A stretch of 64,000 bases of DNA from Protula sp. h YS-2021 (taxonomy: Eukaryota > Annelida > Polychaeta > Sabellida > Serpulidae): the NCBI GenBank assembly GCA_949752745.1, contig OX457034.1, forward strand, positions 32,717,544-32,781,543, read 5' to 3'. The translations under genes were made by a program, and so were the position numbers. Position 1 is the stretch's first letter, and each line of letters begins with the position of its first letter. The notes beneath the pieces are model-generated. The model searched no databases. It saw only the letters and a list, made by a program, of their open reading frames with translations, and was not told the DNA's origin. Positions 8,246 to 22,858 of the stretch are shown here, in pieces.

Positions 8246-10574
8246 GGCTTCTGGCAGCAAGCCATAATATATATCCTGCACTGCACGCTTCACTTTTTGT
8301 TTTTTTTTACCTTTGATTATGTTTTATTTTATCCAAGAGGTAGGTTATTGTTTCTACTTCATACAAAACTTATGCAAGATTTAATCATATTTTATTGCTG
8401 GTGCATGCACATAGAAGGCTCTAGAATATGCACAACAGTATTCCACACTCCTCTAGTATCGCTTGTTCAATGCTCTTTCAATCCAACTGGACAATCAAAA
8501 GCTGTGCGTCTCACACTTCTTGATCTCTCTCACACTGCTTGATCTCTTCAATCATGGCATTCTACCTACGTCAGTTGCAGAGTTACTTCGGGATTGAAGG
8601 CACAGAGTACGATCGTTGTACCTTACTAAGATCGAGGATGTATATTCAGACACCGTAATATCATACTGAATTTTACTTCAGGTTTTAAACAAATATTAAG
8701 TAGTCTTAAAACTGTTTGATTTTACATACACCGTTTATAAGAGAATGACATTGAAGCATTAACTTTGGCCATTTTTTCTATCTTAAACCATTTCAAAGAG
8801 AATAAAATACTCAGACAAAAGTACAGATGCTCAATAATCTTTCAGATCAAGGCAGATCGATGAACTTTCTAAAATACATAAACCTATTTTATTGCTAAAC
8901 ATTAAAATATCTGCAATAAAGAAAATTTTAATGGTTATAAAAGTAAGATTGTAATGTGTGGATAAGTTTGTACAGTGTAGCTAAAGTGAAAAGGTGGTAG
9001 TAGAATTTGCAAAGTGGGGATACCTGCTTGACCTCTTCCGAGGATCATAATTTTAAAACTGATCTATGTGAAAATAAAAGAAGAAAGTTAATTTTCCTTG
9101 GAAAATAATAAAAAGTCAAATATATTGTACTTGCGATTGAAGAAAAATGGGCACGGTTGGGGAGAGGAAGAGCAAAGGAAGACGGATGTATGTAAATGTC
9201 TTGAGTAATAATGTGAAATAGTGAAAGTGGTTAATTTGGTGGATAGGTTAAATTTTGAAAGTGGAATATCTTTAAAAGTATTGGTGATAGAGAGACGGGG
9301 ATTTGACGAGGTGATATGGCGAATATGAATTATGTATGATCCAGTAGTGTTTTTAGGCCATTCTGAGCCCTTTAAATTGCACTTTTACAAAGGCAAAGTT
9401 TTCTACAGGCGAGTGTTAAATGAATGGTTTTAAGAACAGCGAGATAGTTTTTTATAAATAGATTTGTCTATTTCTTAGTGATTGGATGAATGATCAGATC
9501 AGTCCTGGAAAAAACTTCACAATAACTATGTAACTGTTTGATATATTTTTTTAAAGTAAACCTTTGTAACCATATACATCCTTCATGTTACCAGTTACCA
9601 ATACAAATATATGTAATGTAAGAAGCTACTAAATTTCAACTTACAATTTAGATGTTTTCAGCATTTTATTTACAGTAGACTTTGTAAACCTAAATAATTA
9701 AAATGTACTTCTATTTCCAGCCGAGTGTGAGATGTGATAAATAATTCTGGGGTTACGGTATATACCGCCAACAACTGGAAAAATAAAAATAAATCAAGGG
9801 GTAATGTCATTGAATGTGTGATTTGTTTTAAGAACTACAAAAAGATGTATGTATTCCATAGGTAAAAATTGTAATTTATTTCTGCATACAAACAATATGT
9901 ATTTGCACCAATTATCAACTCTAAAGAAATCAGGTATTACACATATACCACCGACAAAAATGAAAATCCTGTGACTTTCTCAGTGAATTTGTGATATGGT
10001 TCAAGAGTTAGAAAGGAATGTATGTATACCTTTAGTAAAATTTGAACTTTATTTCTGGATACAAGCAATCGGTAGCTGCAACAAGTATCAACAGAAACAA
10101 ATCACCAGAAAACATTGATGTAAAAATTCAAAGGTCCAGTACATAATACGGCATATCCTCGTCTCGGACATTTGTCGTTGTCATGTATCTGCGCCGTATG
10201 TCGAATTATGCTGACACAGTTGACGCCCCACTCTAGCGCTATTACTCTTATATTTATGACTTCCTTAAAATCTAAGCGGTTATTGTTGCAAGATCAAAGA
10301 TTTCAATTTAGTTCGTTCGTTGCATAGACTGCACATCCTAGCTTTTATTTTAGTGTTAATGCATGTTTAACTGGCCAGTCGTTAACTGGTCAACCGTCAA
10401 TGATGGATAATGGATTTACAGACATGTCTTGTTATATTTTCCATGTTGATCAAACCAACACAGGTTAAACAAGACCCAAACAGTCTGAGAAATCTGATAG
10501 ATTCACAGCAGGTTATATACAATTCCAGTGACATTGAAAAATGGTGTGTAAAATTACTGATAGAGAATTGAATT

Positions 10575-10631
10575 GGATAGAGCATTGGTTCGGTAAGCCG
10601 AAGGTCCCGAGTTCGACTCCAGCTCGGGGCG
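10575..10631 (+). pseudogene. tRNA-like relic with box B, unit 6
   Basis: Same sequence as the unit 1 copy by eye. Confidence 0.6.
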
Positions 10632-10864
10632 GCATGCAGGGAATTGACATTTGCTCAAATTGCCTTGGCTAAGCAAATACAGTAGATAAGATCACCTATG
10701 AAGGAATTTAAAGTTGACGCCCACTTAGCGTTTCAGCCATCCCTTAAAAAACATTTTAGAAAGAAGTTAGTTTGGGCATCGTCCAATGACTTTCTTTATT
10801 TGAGTTGCCAAAGTCAATAAAATTATTTATTTTTAAACGATCAAAAGTTTCAGGGAGTGAACTC

Positions 10865-10867
<3 letters not shown>

Positions 10868-10897
<30 letters not shown>
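10868..10897 (+). repeat. A-run of 30, unit 6
   Basis: One base longer than in units 1 and 5. It accounts for the 3103-bp unit length. Confidence 0.97.
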
Positions 10898-10898
<1 letters not shown>

Positions 10899-11166
10899 AT
10901 AGGTTTTGCCTGTAACACTTTGGTCCCTTTTTATTCTATATTGATATTGAATGTTTCAAGTCAAACCGTAAACAAGAAGAAAAAAGTGTAAGCAACGCCT
11001 GTTTTGAAAGATTTACAATGCAGCAATAAATGTTGCAATCACTCACTTTTTCCCACACCACAATCCAATTCAGATGGGAAGGTATGTAGTTTATAAACAG
11101 GCTCGAGCATCCATACAGATAGTGCTGTGCAGGTTATGGCAGTAATACAGTTGGCTGAAAGTTGGC

Positions 11167-11347
11167 TCGGGAGTGCGAGGGCGTAAGCGTTCCGGTGTTC
11201 TTCGGGACCCGGTGGATCGAGCTGGAACTCGGCTGTAGAAAGGCGAAAGGCGGCGTAAAACCCGCCCGGTATGCCGAAGCCCCGCCACTGACCAATGCAC
11301 ACTGTGGTTGATCATTGACGGTGGCTGAGGTGGCCGTATATACGTCA
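11167..11347 (-). promoter_or_regulatory. CpG-dense promoter-like patch, unit 6
   Basis: Same motif cluster as unit 1, with the CpG-intact GGCGAAAGG. Confidence 0.4.
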
Positions 11348-13677
11348 GGCTTCTGGCAGCAAGCCATAATATATATCCTGCACTGCACGCTTCACTTTTT
11401 GTTTTTTTTTACCTTTGATTATGTTTTATTTTATCCAAGAGGTAGGTTATTGTTTCTACTTCATACAAAACTTATGCAAGATTTAATCATATTTTATTGC
11501 TGGTGCATGCACATAGAAGGCTCTAGAATATGCACAACAGTATTCCACACTCCTCTAGTATCGCTTGTTCAATGCTCTTTCAATCCAACTGGACAATCAA
11601 AAGCTGTGCGTCTCACACTTCTTGATCTCTCTCACACTGCTTGATCTCTTCAATCATGGCATTCTACCTACGTCAGTTGCAGAGTTACTTCGGGATTGAA
11701 GGCACAGAGTACGATCGTTGTACCTTACTAAGATCGAGGATGTATATTCAGACACCGTAATATCATACTGAATTTTACTTCAGGTTTTAAACAAATATTA
11801 AGTAGTCTTAAAACTGTTTGATTTTACATACACCGTTTATAAGAGAATGACATTGAAGCATTAACTTTGGCCATTTTTTCTATCTTAAACCATTTCAAAG
11901 AGAATAAAATACTCAGACAAAAGTACAGATGCTCAATAATCTTTCAGATCAAGGCAGATCGATGAACTTTCTAAAATACATAAACCTATTTTATTGCTAA
12001 ACATTAAAATATCTGCAATAAAGAAAATTTTAATGGTTATAAAAGTAAGATTGTAATGTGTGGATAAGTTTGTACAGTGTAGCTAAAGTGAAAAGGTGGT
12101 AGTAGAATTTGCAAAGTGGGGTTACCTGCTTGACCTCTTCCGAGGATCATAATTTTAAAACTGATCTATGTGAAAATAAAAGAAGAAAGTTAATTTTCCT
12201 TGGAAAATAATAAAAAGTCAAATATATTGTACTTGCGATTGAAGAAAAATGGGCACGGTTGGGGAGAGGAAGAGCAAAGGAAGACGGATGTATGTAAATG
12301 TCTTGAGTAATAATGTGAAATAGTGAAAGTGGTTAATTTGGTGGATAGGTTAAATTTTGAAAGTGGAATATCTTTAAAAGTATTGGTGATAGAGAGACGG
12401 GGATTTGACGAGGTGATATGGCGAATATGAATTATGTATGATCCAGTAGTGTTTTTAGGCCATTCTGAGCCCTTTAAATTGCACTTTTACAAAGGCAAAG
12501 TTTTCTACAGGCGAGTGTTAAATGAATGGTTTTAAGAACAGCGAGATAGTTTTTTTATAAATAGATTTGTCTATTTCTTAGTGATTGGATGAATGATCAG
12601 ATCAGTCCTGGAAAAAACTTCACAATAACTATGTAACTGTTTGATATATTTTTTTAAAGTAAACCTTTGTAACCATATACATCCTTCATGTTACCAGTTA
12701 CCAATACAAATATATGTAATGTAAGAAGCTACTAAATTTCAACTTACAATTTAGATGTTTTCAGCATTTTATTTACAGTAGACTTTGTAAACCTAAATAA
12801 TTAAAATGTACTTCTATTTCCAGCCGAGTGTGAGATGTGAGAAATAATTCTGGGGTTACGGTATATACCGCCAACAACTGGAAAAATAAAAATAAATCAA
12901 GGGGTAATGTCATTGAATGTGTGATTTGTTTTAAGAACTACAAAAAGATGTATGTATTCCATAGGTAAAAATTGTAATTTATTTCTGCATACAAACAATA
13001 TGTATTTGCACCAATTATCAACTCTAAAGAAATCAGGTATTACACATATACCACCGACAAAAATGAAAATCCTGTGACTTTCTCAGTGAATTTGTGATAT
13101 GGTTCAAGAGTTAGAAAGGAATGTATGTATACCTTTAGTAAAATTTGAACTTTATTTCTGGATACAAGCAATCGGTAGCTGCAACAAGTATCAACAGAAA
13201 CAAATCACCAGAAAACATTGATGTAAAAATTCAAAGGTCCAGTACATAATACGGCATATCCTCGTCTCGGACATTTGTCGTTGTCATGTATCTGCGCCGT
13301 ATGTCGAATTATGCTGACACAGTTGACGCCCCACTCTAGCGCTATTACTCTTATATTTATGACTTCCTTAAAATCTAAGCGGTTATTGTTGCAAGATCAA
13401 AGATTTCAATTTAGTTCGTTCGTTGCATAGACTGCACATCCTAGCTTTTATTTTAGTGTTAATGCATGTTTAACTGGCCAGTCGTTAACTGGTCAACCGT
13501 CAATGATGGATAATGGATTTACAGACATGTCTTGTTATATTTTCCATGTTGATCAAACCAACACAGGTTAAACAAGACCCAAACAGTCTGAGAAATCTGA
13601 TAGATTCACAGCAGGTTATATACAATTCCAGTGACATTGAAAAATGGTGTGTAAAATTACTGATAGAGAATTGAATT

Positions 13678-13734
13678 GGATAGAGCATTGGTTCGGTAAG
13701 CCGAAGGTCCCGAGTTCGACTCCAGCTCGGGGCG
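13678..13734 (+). pseudogene. tRNA-like relic with box B, unit 7
   Basis: Same sequence as the unit 1 copy by eye. Confidence 0.6.
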
Positions 13735-13970
13735 GCATGCAGGGAATTGACATTTGCTCAAATTGCCTTGGCTAAGCAAATACAGTAGATAAGATCACCT
13801 ATGAAGGAATTTAAAGTTGACGCCCACTTAGCGTTTCAGCCATCCCTTAAAAAACATTTTAGAAAGAAGTTAGTTTGGGCATCGTCCAATGACTTTCTTT
13901 ATTTGAGTTGCCAAAGTCAATAAAATTATTTATTTTTAAACGATCAAAAGTTTCAGGGAGTGAACTCTGT

Positions 13971-14001
13971 AAAAAAAAAAAAAAAAAACAAAAAAAAAAA
14001 A
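13971..14001 (+). repeat. Interrupted A tract (A18 C A12), unit 7
   Basis: This is the only interrupted copy of the A tract. Interruptions are known to stabilise homopolymers against slippage, and no neighbouring unit has inherited this one. Confidence 0.95.
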
Positions 14002-14270
14002 CATAGGTTTTGCCTGTAACACTTTGGTCCCTTTTTATTCTATATTGATATTGAATGTTTCAAGTCAAACCGTAAACAAGAAGAAAAAAGTGTAAGCAAC
14101 GCCTGTTTTGAAAGATTTACAATGCAGCAATAAATGTTGCAATCACTCACTTTTTCCCACACCACAATCCAATTCAGATGGGAAGGTATGTAGTTTATAA
14201 ACAGGCTCGAGCATCCATACAGATAGTGCTGTGCAGGTTATGGCAGTAATACAGTTGGCTGAAAGTTGGC

Positions 14271-14451
14271 TCGGGAGTGCGAGGGCGTAAGCGTTCCGGT
14301 GTTCTTCGGGACCCGGTGGATCGAGCTGGAACTCGGCTGTAGAAAGGCGAAAGGCGGCGTAAAACCCGCCCGGTATGCCGAAGCCCCGCCACTGACCAAT
14401 GCACACTGTGGTTGATCATTGACGGTGGCTGGGGTGGCCGTATATACGTCA
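14271..14451 (-). promoter_or_regulatory. CpG-dense promoter-like patch, unit 7
   Basis: Same motif cluster as unit 1. It carries the GGCTGGGG variant near its right edge. Confidence 0.4.
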
Positions 14452-16328
14452 GGCTTCTGGCAGCAAGCCATAATATATATCCTGCACTGCACGCTTCACT
14501 TTTTGTTTTTTTTTACCTTTGATTATGTTTTATTTTATCCAAGAGGTAGGTTATTGTTTCTACTTCATACAAAACTTATGCAAGATTTAATCATATTTTA
14601 TTGCTGGTGCATGCACATAGAAGGCTCTAGAATATGCACAACAGTATTCCACACTCCTCTAGTATCGCTTGTTCAATGCTCTTTCAATCCAACTGGACAA
14701 TCAAAAGCTGTGCGTCTCACACTTCTTGATCTCTCTCACACTGCTTGATCTCTTCAATCATGGCATTCTACCTACGTCAGTTGCAGAGTTACTTCGGGAT
14801 TGAAGGCACAGAGTACGATCGTTGTACCTTACTAAGATCGAGGATGTATATTCAGACACCGTAATATCATACTGAATTTTACTTCAGGTTTTAAACAAAT
14901 ATTAAGTAGTCTTAAAACTGTTTGATTTTACATACACCGTTTATAAGAGAATGACATTGAAGCATTAACTTTGGCCATTTTTTCTATCTTAAACCATTTC
15001 AAAGAGAATAAAATACTCAGACAAAAGTACAGATGCTCAATAATCTTTCAGATCAAGGCAGATCGATGAACTTTCTAAAATACATAAACCTATTTTATTG
15101 CTAAACATTAAAATATCTGCAATAAAGAAAATTTTAATGGTTATAAAAGTAAGATTGTAATGTGTGGATAAGTTTGTACAGTGTAGCTAAAGTGAAAAGG
15201 TGGTAGTAGAATTTGCAAAGTGGGGATACCTGCTTGACCTCTTCCGAGGATCATAATTTTAAAACTGATCTATGTGAAAATAAAAGAAGAAAGTTAATTT
15301 TCCTTGGAAAATAATAAAAAGTCAAATATATTGTACTTGCGATTGAAGAAAAATGGGCACGGTTGGAGAGAGGAAGAGCAAAGGAAGACGGATGTATGTA
15401 AATGTCTTGAGTAATAATGTGAAATAGTGAAAGTGGTTAATTTGGTGGATAGGTTAAATTTTGAAAGTGGAATATCTTTAAAAGTATTGGTGATAGAGAG
15501 ACGGGGATTTGACGAGGTGATATGGCGAATATGAATTATGTATGATCCAGTAGTGTTTTTAGGCCATTCTGAGCCCTTTAAATTGCACTTTTACAAAGGC
15601 AAAGTTTTCTACAGGCGAGTGTTAAATGAATGGTTTTAAGAACAGCGAGATAGTTTTTTTATAAATAGATTTGTCTATTTCTTAGTGATTGGATGAATGA
15701 TCAGATCAGTCCTGGAAAAAACTTCACAATAACTATGTAACTGTTTGATATATTTTTTTAAAGTAAACCTTTGTAACCATATACATCCTTCATGTTACCA
15801 GTTACCAATACAAATATATGTAATGTAAGAAGCTACTAAATTTCAACTTACAATTTAGATGTTTTCAGCATTTTATTTACAGTAGACTTTGTAAACCTAA
15901 ATAATTAAAATGTACTTCTATTTCCAGCCGAGTGTGAGATGTGAGAAATAATTCTGGGGTTACGGTATATACCGCCAACAACTGGAAAAATAAAAATAAA
16001 TCAAGGGGTAATGTCATTGAATGTGTGATTTGTTTTAAGAACTACAAAAAGATGTATGTATTCCATAGGTAAAAATTGTAATTTATTTCTGCATACAAAC
16101 AATATGTATTTGCACCAATTATCAACTCTAAAGAAATCAGGTATTACACATATACCACCGACAAAAATGAAAATCCTGTGACTTTCTCAGTGAATTTGTG
16201 ATATGGTTCAAGAGTTAGAAAGGAATGTATGTATACCTTTAGTAAAATTTGAACTTTATTTCTGGATACAAGCAATCGGTAGCTGCAACAAGTATCAACA
16301 GAAACAAATCACCAGAAAACATTGATGT

Positions 16329-17634
16329 AAAAATTCAAAGGTCCAGTACATAATACGGCATATCCTCGTCTCGGACATTTGTCGTTGTCATGTATCTGCG
16401 CCGTATGTCGAATTATGCTGACACAGTTGACGCCCCACTCTAGCGCTATTACTCTTATATTTATGACTTCCTTAAAATCTAAGCGGTTATTGTTGCAAGA
16501 TCAAAGATTTCAATTTAGTTCGTTCGTTGCATAGACTGCACATCCTAGCTTTTATTTTAGTGTTAATGCATGTTTAACTGGCCAGTCGTTAACTGGTCAA
16601 CCGTCAATGATGGATAATGGATTTACAGACATGTCTTGTTATATTTTCCATGTTGATCAAACCAACACAGGTTAAACAAGACCCAAACAGTCTGAGAAAT
16701 CTGATAGATTCACAGCAGGTTATATACAAATAGTGAAAATGGTTAATTTGGTGGATACGTTAAATTTTGAAAGTGGAATATCTTTAAAAGTATTGGTGAT
16801 AGAGAGACGGGGATTTGACGAGGTGATATGGCGAATATGAATTATGTATGATCCAGTAGTGTTTTTAGGCCATTCTGAGCCCTTTAAATTGCACTTTTAC
16901 AAAGGCAAAGTTTTCTACAGGCGAGTGTTAAATGAATGGTTTTAAGAACAGCGAGATAGTTTTTTTATAAATAGATTTGTCTATTTCTTAGTGATTGGAT
17001 GAATGATCAGATCAGTCCTGGAAAAAACTTCACAATAACTATGTAACTGTTTGATATATTTTTTTAAAGTAAACCTTTGTAACCATATACATCCTTCATG
17101 TTACCAGTTACCAATACAAATATATGTAATGTAAGAAGCTACTAAATTTCAACTTACAATTTAGATGTTTTCAGCATTTTATTTACAGTAGACTTTGTAA
17201 ACCTAAATAATTAAAATGTACTTCTATTTCCAGCCGAGTGTGAGATGTGAGAAATAATTCTGGGGTTACGGTATATACCGCCAACAACTGGAAAAATAAA
17301 AATAAATCAAGGGGTAATGTCATTGAATGTGTGATTTGTTTTAAGAACTACAAAAAGATGTATGTATTCCATAGGTAAAAATTGTAATTTATTTCTGCAT
17401 ACAAACAATATGTATTTGCACCAATTATCAACTCTAAAGAAATCAGGTATTACACATATACCACCGACAAAAATGAAAATCCTGTGACTTTCTCAGTGAA
17501 TTTGTGATATGGTTCAAGAGTTAGAAAGGAATGTATGTATACCTTTAGTAAAATTTGAACTTTATTTCTGGATACAAGCAATCGGTAGCTGCAACAAGTA
17601 TCAACAGAAACAAATCACCAGAAAACATTGATGT
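16329..17634 (+). repeat. Unit 8, short, 1306 bp
   Basis: First of an eight-unit S run. It matches the S consensus at all sites I compared by eye. Confidence 0.97.
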
Positions 17635-18940
17635 AAAAATTCAAAGGTCCAGTACATAATACGGCATATCCTCGTCTCGGACATTTGTCGTTGTCATGTA
17701 TCTGCGCCGTATGTCGAATTATGCTGACACAGTTGACGCCCCACTCTAGCGCTATTACTCTTATATTTATGACTTCCTTAAAATCTAAGCGGTTATTGTT
17801 GCAAGATCAAAGATTTCAATTTAGTTCGTTCGTTGCATAGACTGCACATCCTAGCTTTTATTTTAGTGTTAATGCATGTTTAACTGGCCAGTCGTTAACT
17901 GGTCAACCGTCAATGATGGATAATGGATTTACAGACATGTCTTGTTATATTTTCCATGTTGATCAAACCAACACAGGTTAAACAAGACCCAAACAGTCTG
18001 AGAAATCTGATAGATTCACAGCAGGTTATATACAAATAGTGAAAATGGTTAATTTGGTGGATACGTTAAATTTTGAAAGTGGAATATCTTTAAAAGTATT
18101 GGTGATAGAGAGACGGGGATTTGACGAGGTGATATGGCGAATATGAATTATGTATGATCCAGTAGTGTTTTTAGGCCATTCTGAGCCCTTTAAATTGCAC
18201 TTTTACAAAGGCAAAGTTTTCTACAGGCGAGTGTTAAATGAATGGTTTTAAGAACAGCGAGATAGTTTTTTTATAAATAGATTTGTCTATTTCTTAGTGA
18301 TTGGATGAATGATCAGATCAGTCCTGGAAAAAACTTCACAATAACTATGTAACTGTTTGATATATTTTTTTAAAGTAAACCTTTGTAACCATATACATCC
18401 TTCATGTTACCAGTTACCAATACAAATATATGTAATGTAAGAAGCTACTAAATTTCAACTTACAATTTAGATGTTTTCAGCATTTTATTTACAGTAGACT
18501 TTGTAAACCTAAATAATTAAAATGTACTTCTATTTCCAGCCGAGTGTGAGATGTGAGAAATAATTCTGGGGTTACGGTATATACCGCCAACAACTGGAAA
18601 AATAAAAATAAATCAAGGGGTAATGTCATTGAATGTGTGATTTGTTTTAAGAACTACAAAAAGATGTATGTATTCCATAGGTAAAAATTGTAATTTATTT
18701 CTGCATACAAACAATATGTATTTGCACCAATTATCAACTCTAAAGAAATCAGGTATTACACATATACCACCGACAAAAATGAAAATCCTGTGACTTTCTC
18801 AGTGAATTTGTGATATGGTTCAAGAGTTAGAAAGGAATGTATGTATACCTTTAGTAAAATTTGAACTTTATTTCTGGATACAAGCAATCGGTAGCTGCAA
18901 CAAGTATCAACAGAAACAAATCACCAGAAAACATTGATGT
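17635..18940 (+). repeat. Unit 9, short, 1306 bp
   Basis: Consensus S unit at all compared sites. Confidence 0.97.
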
Positions 18941-20246
18941 AAAAATTCAAAGGTCCAGTACATAATACGGCATATCCTCGTCTCGGACATTTGTCGTTGT
19001 CATGTATCTGCGCCGTATGTCGAATTATGCTGACACAGTTGACGCCCCACTCTAGCGCTATTACTCTTATATTTATGACTTCCTTAAAATCTAAGCGGTT
19101 ATTGTTGCAAGATCAAAGATTTCAATTTAGTTCGTTCGTTGCATAGACTGCACATCCTAGCTTTTATTTTAGTGTTAATGCATGTTTAACTGGCCAGTCG
19201 TTAACTGGTCAACCGTCAATGATGGATAATGGATTTACAGACATGTCTTGTTATATTTTCCATGTTGATCAAACCAACACAGGTTAAACAAGACCCAAAC
19301 AGTCTGAGAAATCTGATAGATTCACAGCAGGTTATATACAAATAGTGAAAATGGTTAATTTGGTGGATACGTTAAATTTTGAAAGTGGAATATCTTTAAA
19401 AGTATTGGTGATAGAGAGACGGGGATTTGACGAGGTGATATGGCGAATATGAATTATGTATGATCCAGTAGTGTTTTTAGGCCATTCTGAGCCCTTTAAA
19501 TTGCACTTTTACAAAGGCAAAGTTTTCTACAGGCGAGTGTTAAATGAATGGTTTTAAGAACAGCGAGATAGTTTTTTTATAAATAGATTTGTCTATTTCT
19601 TAGTGATTGGATGAATGATCAGATCAGTCCTGGAAAAAACTTCACAATAACTATGTAACTGTTTGATATATTTTTTTAAAGTAAACCTTTGTAACCATAT
19701 ACATCCTTCATGTTACCAGTTACCAATACAAATATATGTAATGTAAGAAGCTACTAAATTTCAACTTACAATTTAGATGTTTTCAGCATTTTATTTACAG
19801 TAGACTTTGTAAACCTAAATAATTAAAATGTACTTCTATTTCCAGCCGAGTGTGAGATGTGAGAAATAATTCTGGGGTTACGGTATATACCGCCAACAAC
19901 TGGAAAAATAAAAATAAATCAAGGGGTAATGTCATTGAATGTGTGATTTGTTTTAAGAACTACAAAAAGATGTATGTATTCCATAGGTAAAAATTGTAAT
20001 TTATTTCTGCATACAAACAATATGTATTTGCACCAATTATCAACTCTAAAGAAATCAGGTATTACACATATACCACCGACAAAAATGAAAATCCTGTGAC
20101 TTTCTCAGTGAATTTGTGATATGGTTCAAGAGTTAGAAAGGAATGTATGTATACCTTTAGTAAAATTTGAACTTTATTTCTGGATACAAGCAATCGGTAG
20201 CTGCAACAAGTATCAACAGAAACAAATCACCAGAAAACATTGATGT
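18941..20246 (+). repeat. Unit 10, short, 1306 bp
   Basis: Consensus S unit at all compared sites. Confidence 0.97.
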
Positions 20247-21552
20247 AAAAATTCAAAGGTCCAGTACATAATACGGCATATCCTCGTCTCGGACATTTGT
20301 CGTTGTCATGTATCTGCGCCGTATGTCGAATTATGCTGACACAGTTGACGCCCCACTCTAGCGCTATTACTCTTATATTTATGACTTCCTTAAAATCTAA
20401 GCGGTTATTGTTGCAAGATCAAAGATTTCAATTTAGTTCGTTCGTTGCATAGACTGCACATCCTAGCTTTTATTTTAGTGTTAATGCATGTTTAACTGGC
20501 CAGTCGTTAACTGGTCAACCGTCAATGATGGATAATGGATTTACAGACATGTCTTGTTATATTTTCCATGTTGATCAAACCAACACAGGTTAAACAAGAC
20601 CCAAACAGTCTGAGAAATCTGATAGATTCACAGCAGGTTATATACAAATAGTGAAAATGGTTAATTTGGTGGATACGTTAAATTTTGAAAGTGGAATATC
20701 TTTAAAAGTATTGGTGATAGAGAGACGGGGATTTGACGAGGTGATATGGCGAATATGAATTATGTATGATCCAGTAGTGTTTTTAGGCCATTCTGAGCCC
20801 TTTAAATTGCACTTTTACAAAGGCAAAGTTTTCTACAGGCGAGTGTTAAATGAATGGTTTTAAGAACAGCGAGATAGTTTTTTTATAAATAGATTTGTCT
20901 ATTTCTTAGTGATTGGATGAATGATCAGATCAGTCCTGGAAAAAACTTCACAATAACTATGTAACTGTTTGATATATTTTTTTAAAGTAAACCTTTGTAA
21001 CCATATACATCCTTCATGTTACCAGTTACCAATACAAATATATGTAATGTAAGAAGCTACTAAATTTCAACTTACAATTTAGATGTTTTCAGCATTTTAT
21101 TTACAGTAGACTTTGTAAACCTAAATAATTAAAATGTACTTCTATTTCCAGCCGAGTGTGAGATGTGAGAAATAATTCTGGGGTTACGGTATATACCGCC
21201 AACAACTGGAAAAATAAAAATAAATCAAGGGGTAATGTCATTGAATGTGTGATTTGTTTTAAGAACTACAAAAAGATGTATGTATTCCATAGGTAAAAAT
21301 TGTAATTTATTTCTGCATACAAACAATATGTATTTGCACCAATTATCAACTCTAAAGAAATCAGGTATTACACATATACCACCGACAAAAATGAAAATCC
21401 TGTGACTTTCTCAGTGAATTTGTGATATGGTTCAAGAGTTAGAAAGGAATGTATGTATACCTTTAGTAAAATTTGAACTTTATTTCTGGATACAAGCAAT
21501 CGGTAGCTGCAACAAGTATCAACAGAAACAAATCACCAGAAAACATTGATGT
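20247..21552 (+). repeat. Unit 11, short, 1306 bp
   Basis: Consensus S unit at all compared sites. Confidence 0.97.
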
Positions 21553-22858
21553 AAAAATTCAAAGGTCCAGTACATAATACGGCATATCCTCGTCTCGGAC
21601 ATTTGTCGTTGTCATGTATCTGCGCCGTATGTCGAATTATGCTGACACAGTTGACGCCCCACTCTAGCGCTATTACTCTTATATTTATGACTTCCTTAAA
21701 ATCTAAGCGGTTATTGTTGCAAGATCAAAGATTTCAATTTAGTTCGTTCGTTGCATAGACTGCACATCCTAGCTTTTATTTTAGTGTTAATGCATGTTTA
21801 ACTGGCCAGTCGTTAACTGGTCAACCGTCAATGATGGATAATGGATTTACAGACATGTCTTGTTATATTTTCCATGTTGATCAAACCAACACAGGTTAAA
21901 CAAGACCCAAACAGTCTGAGAAATCTGATAGATTCACAGCAGGTTATATACAAATAGTGAAAATGGTTAATTTGGTGGATACGTTAAATTTTGAAAGTGG
22001 AATATCTTTAAAAGTATTGGTGATAGAGAGACGGGGATTTGACGAGGTGATATGGCGAATATGAATTATGTATGATCCAGTAGTGTTTTTAGGCCATTCT
22101 GAGCCCTTTAAATTGCACTTTTACAAAGGCAAAGTTTTCTACAGGCGAGTGTTAAATGAATGGTTTTAAGAACAGCGAGATAGTTTTTTTATAAATAGAT
22201 TTGTCTATTTCTTAGTGATTGGATGAATGATCAGATCAGTCCTGGAAAAAACTTCACAATAACTATGTAACTGTTTGATATATTTTTTTAAAGTAAACCT
22301 TTGTAACCATATACATCCTTCATGTTACCAGTTACCAATACAAATATATGTAATGTAAGAAGCTACTAAATTTCAACTTACAATTTAGATGTTTTCAGCA
22401 TTTTATTTACAGTAGACTTTGTAAACCTAAATAATTAAAATGTACTTCTATTTCCAGCCGAGTGTGAGATGTGAGAAATAATTCTGGGGTTACGGTATAT
22501 ACCGCCAACAACTGGAAAAATAAAAATAAATCAAGGGGTAATGTCATTGAATGTGTGATTTGTTTTAAGAACTACAAAAAGATGTATGTATTCCATAGGT
22601 AAAAATTGTAATTTATTTCTGCATACAAACAATATGTATTTGCACCAATTATCAACTCTAAAGAAATCAGGTATTACACATATACCACCGACAAAAATGA
22701 AAATCCTGTGACTTTCTCAGTGAATTTGTGATATGGTTCAAGAGTTAGAAAGGAATGTATGTATACCTTTAGTAAAATTTGAACTTTATTTCTGGATACA
22801 AGCAATCGGTAGCTGCAACAAGTATCAACAGAAACAAATCACCAGAAAACATTGATGT
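21553..22858 (+). repeat. Unit 12, short, 1306 bp
   Basis: Consensus S unit at all compared sites. Confidence 0.97.

Larger units (their letters stand above)
7021..10121 (+). repeat. Unit 5, long, 3101 bp
   Basis: First of three adjacent L units. The A-run is 29. The T-run in GATAGT(n)ATAAATAG is 6 instead of 7, shared with unit 16, which explains the 1-bp shortfall. Private T at 9738 (GTGATAAATAATT). Confidence 0.97.
10122..13224 (+). repeat. Unit 6, long, 3103 bp
   Basis: Second of three adjacent L units. The A-run is 30. It shares T at 12122 (GGGGTTACC) with unit 1 only, and GGCTGAGG with units 1 and 5. Confidence 0.97.
13225..16328 (+). repeat. Unit 7, long, 3104 bp
   Basis: Third of three adjacent L units. 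The A tract is interrupted by one C. It is the first unit with GGCTGGGG, shared with units 16, 21 and 32. Private A at 15367 (GGTTGGAGAG). Confidence 0.97.
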
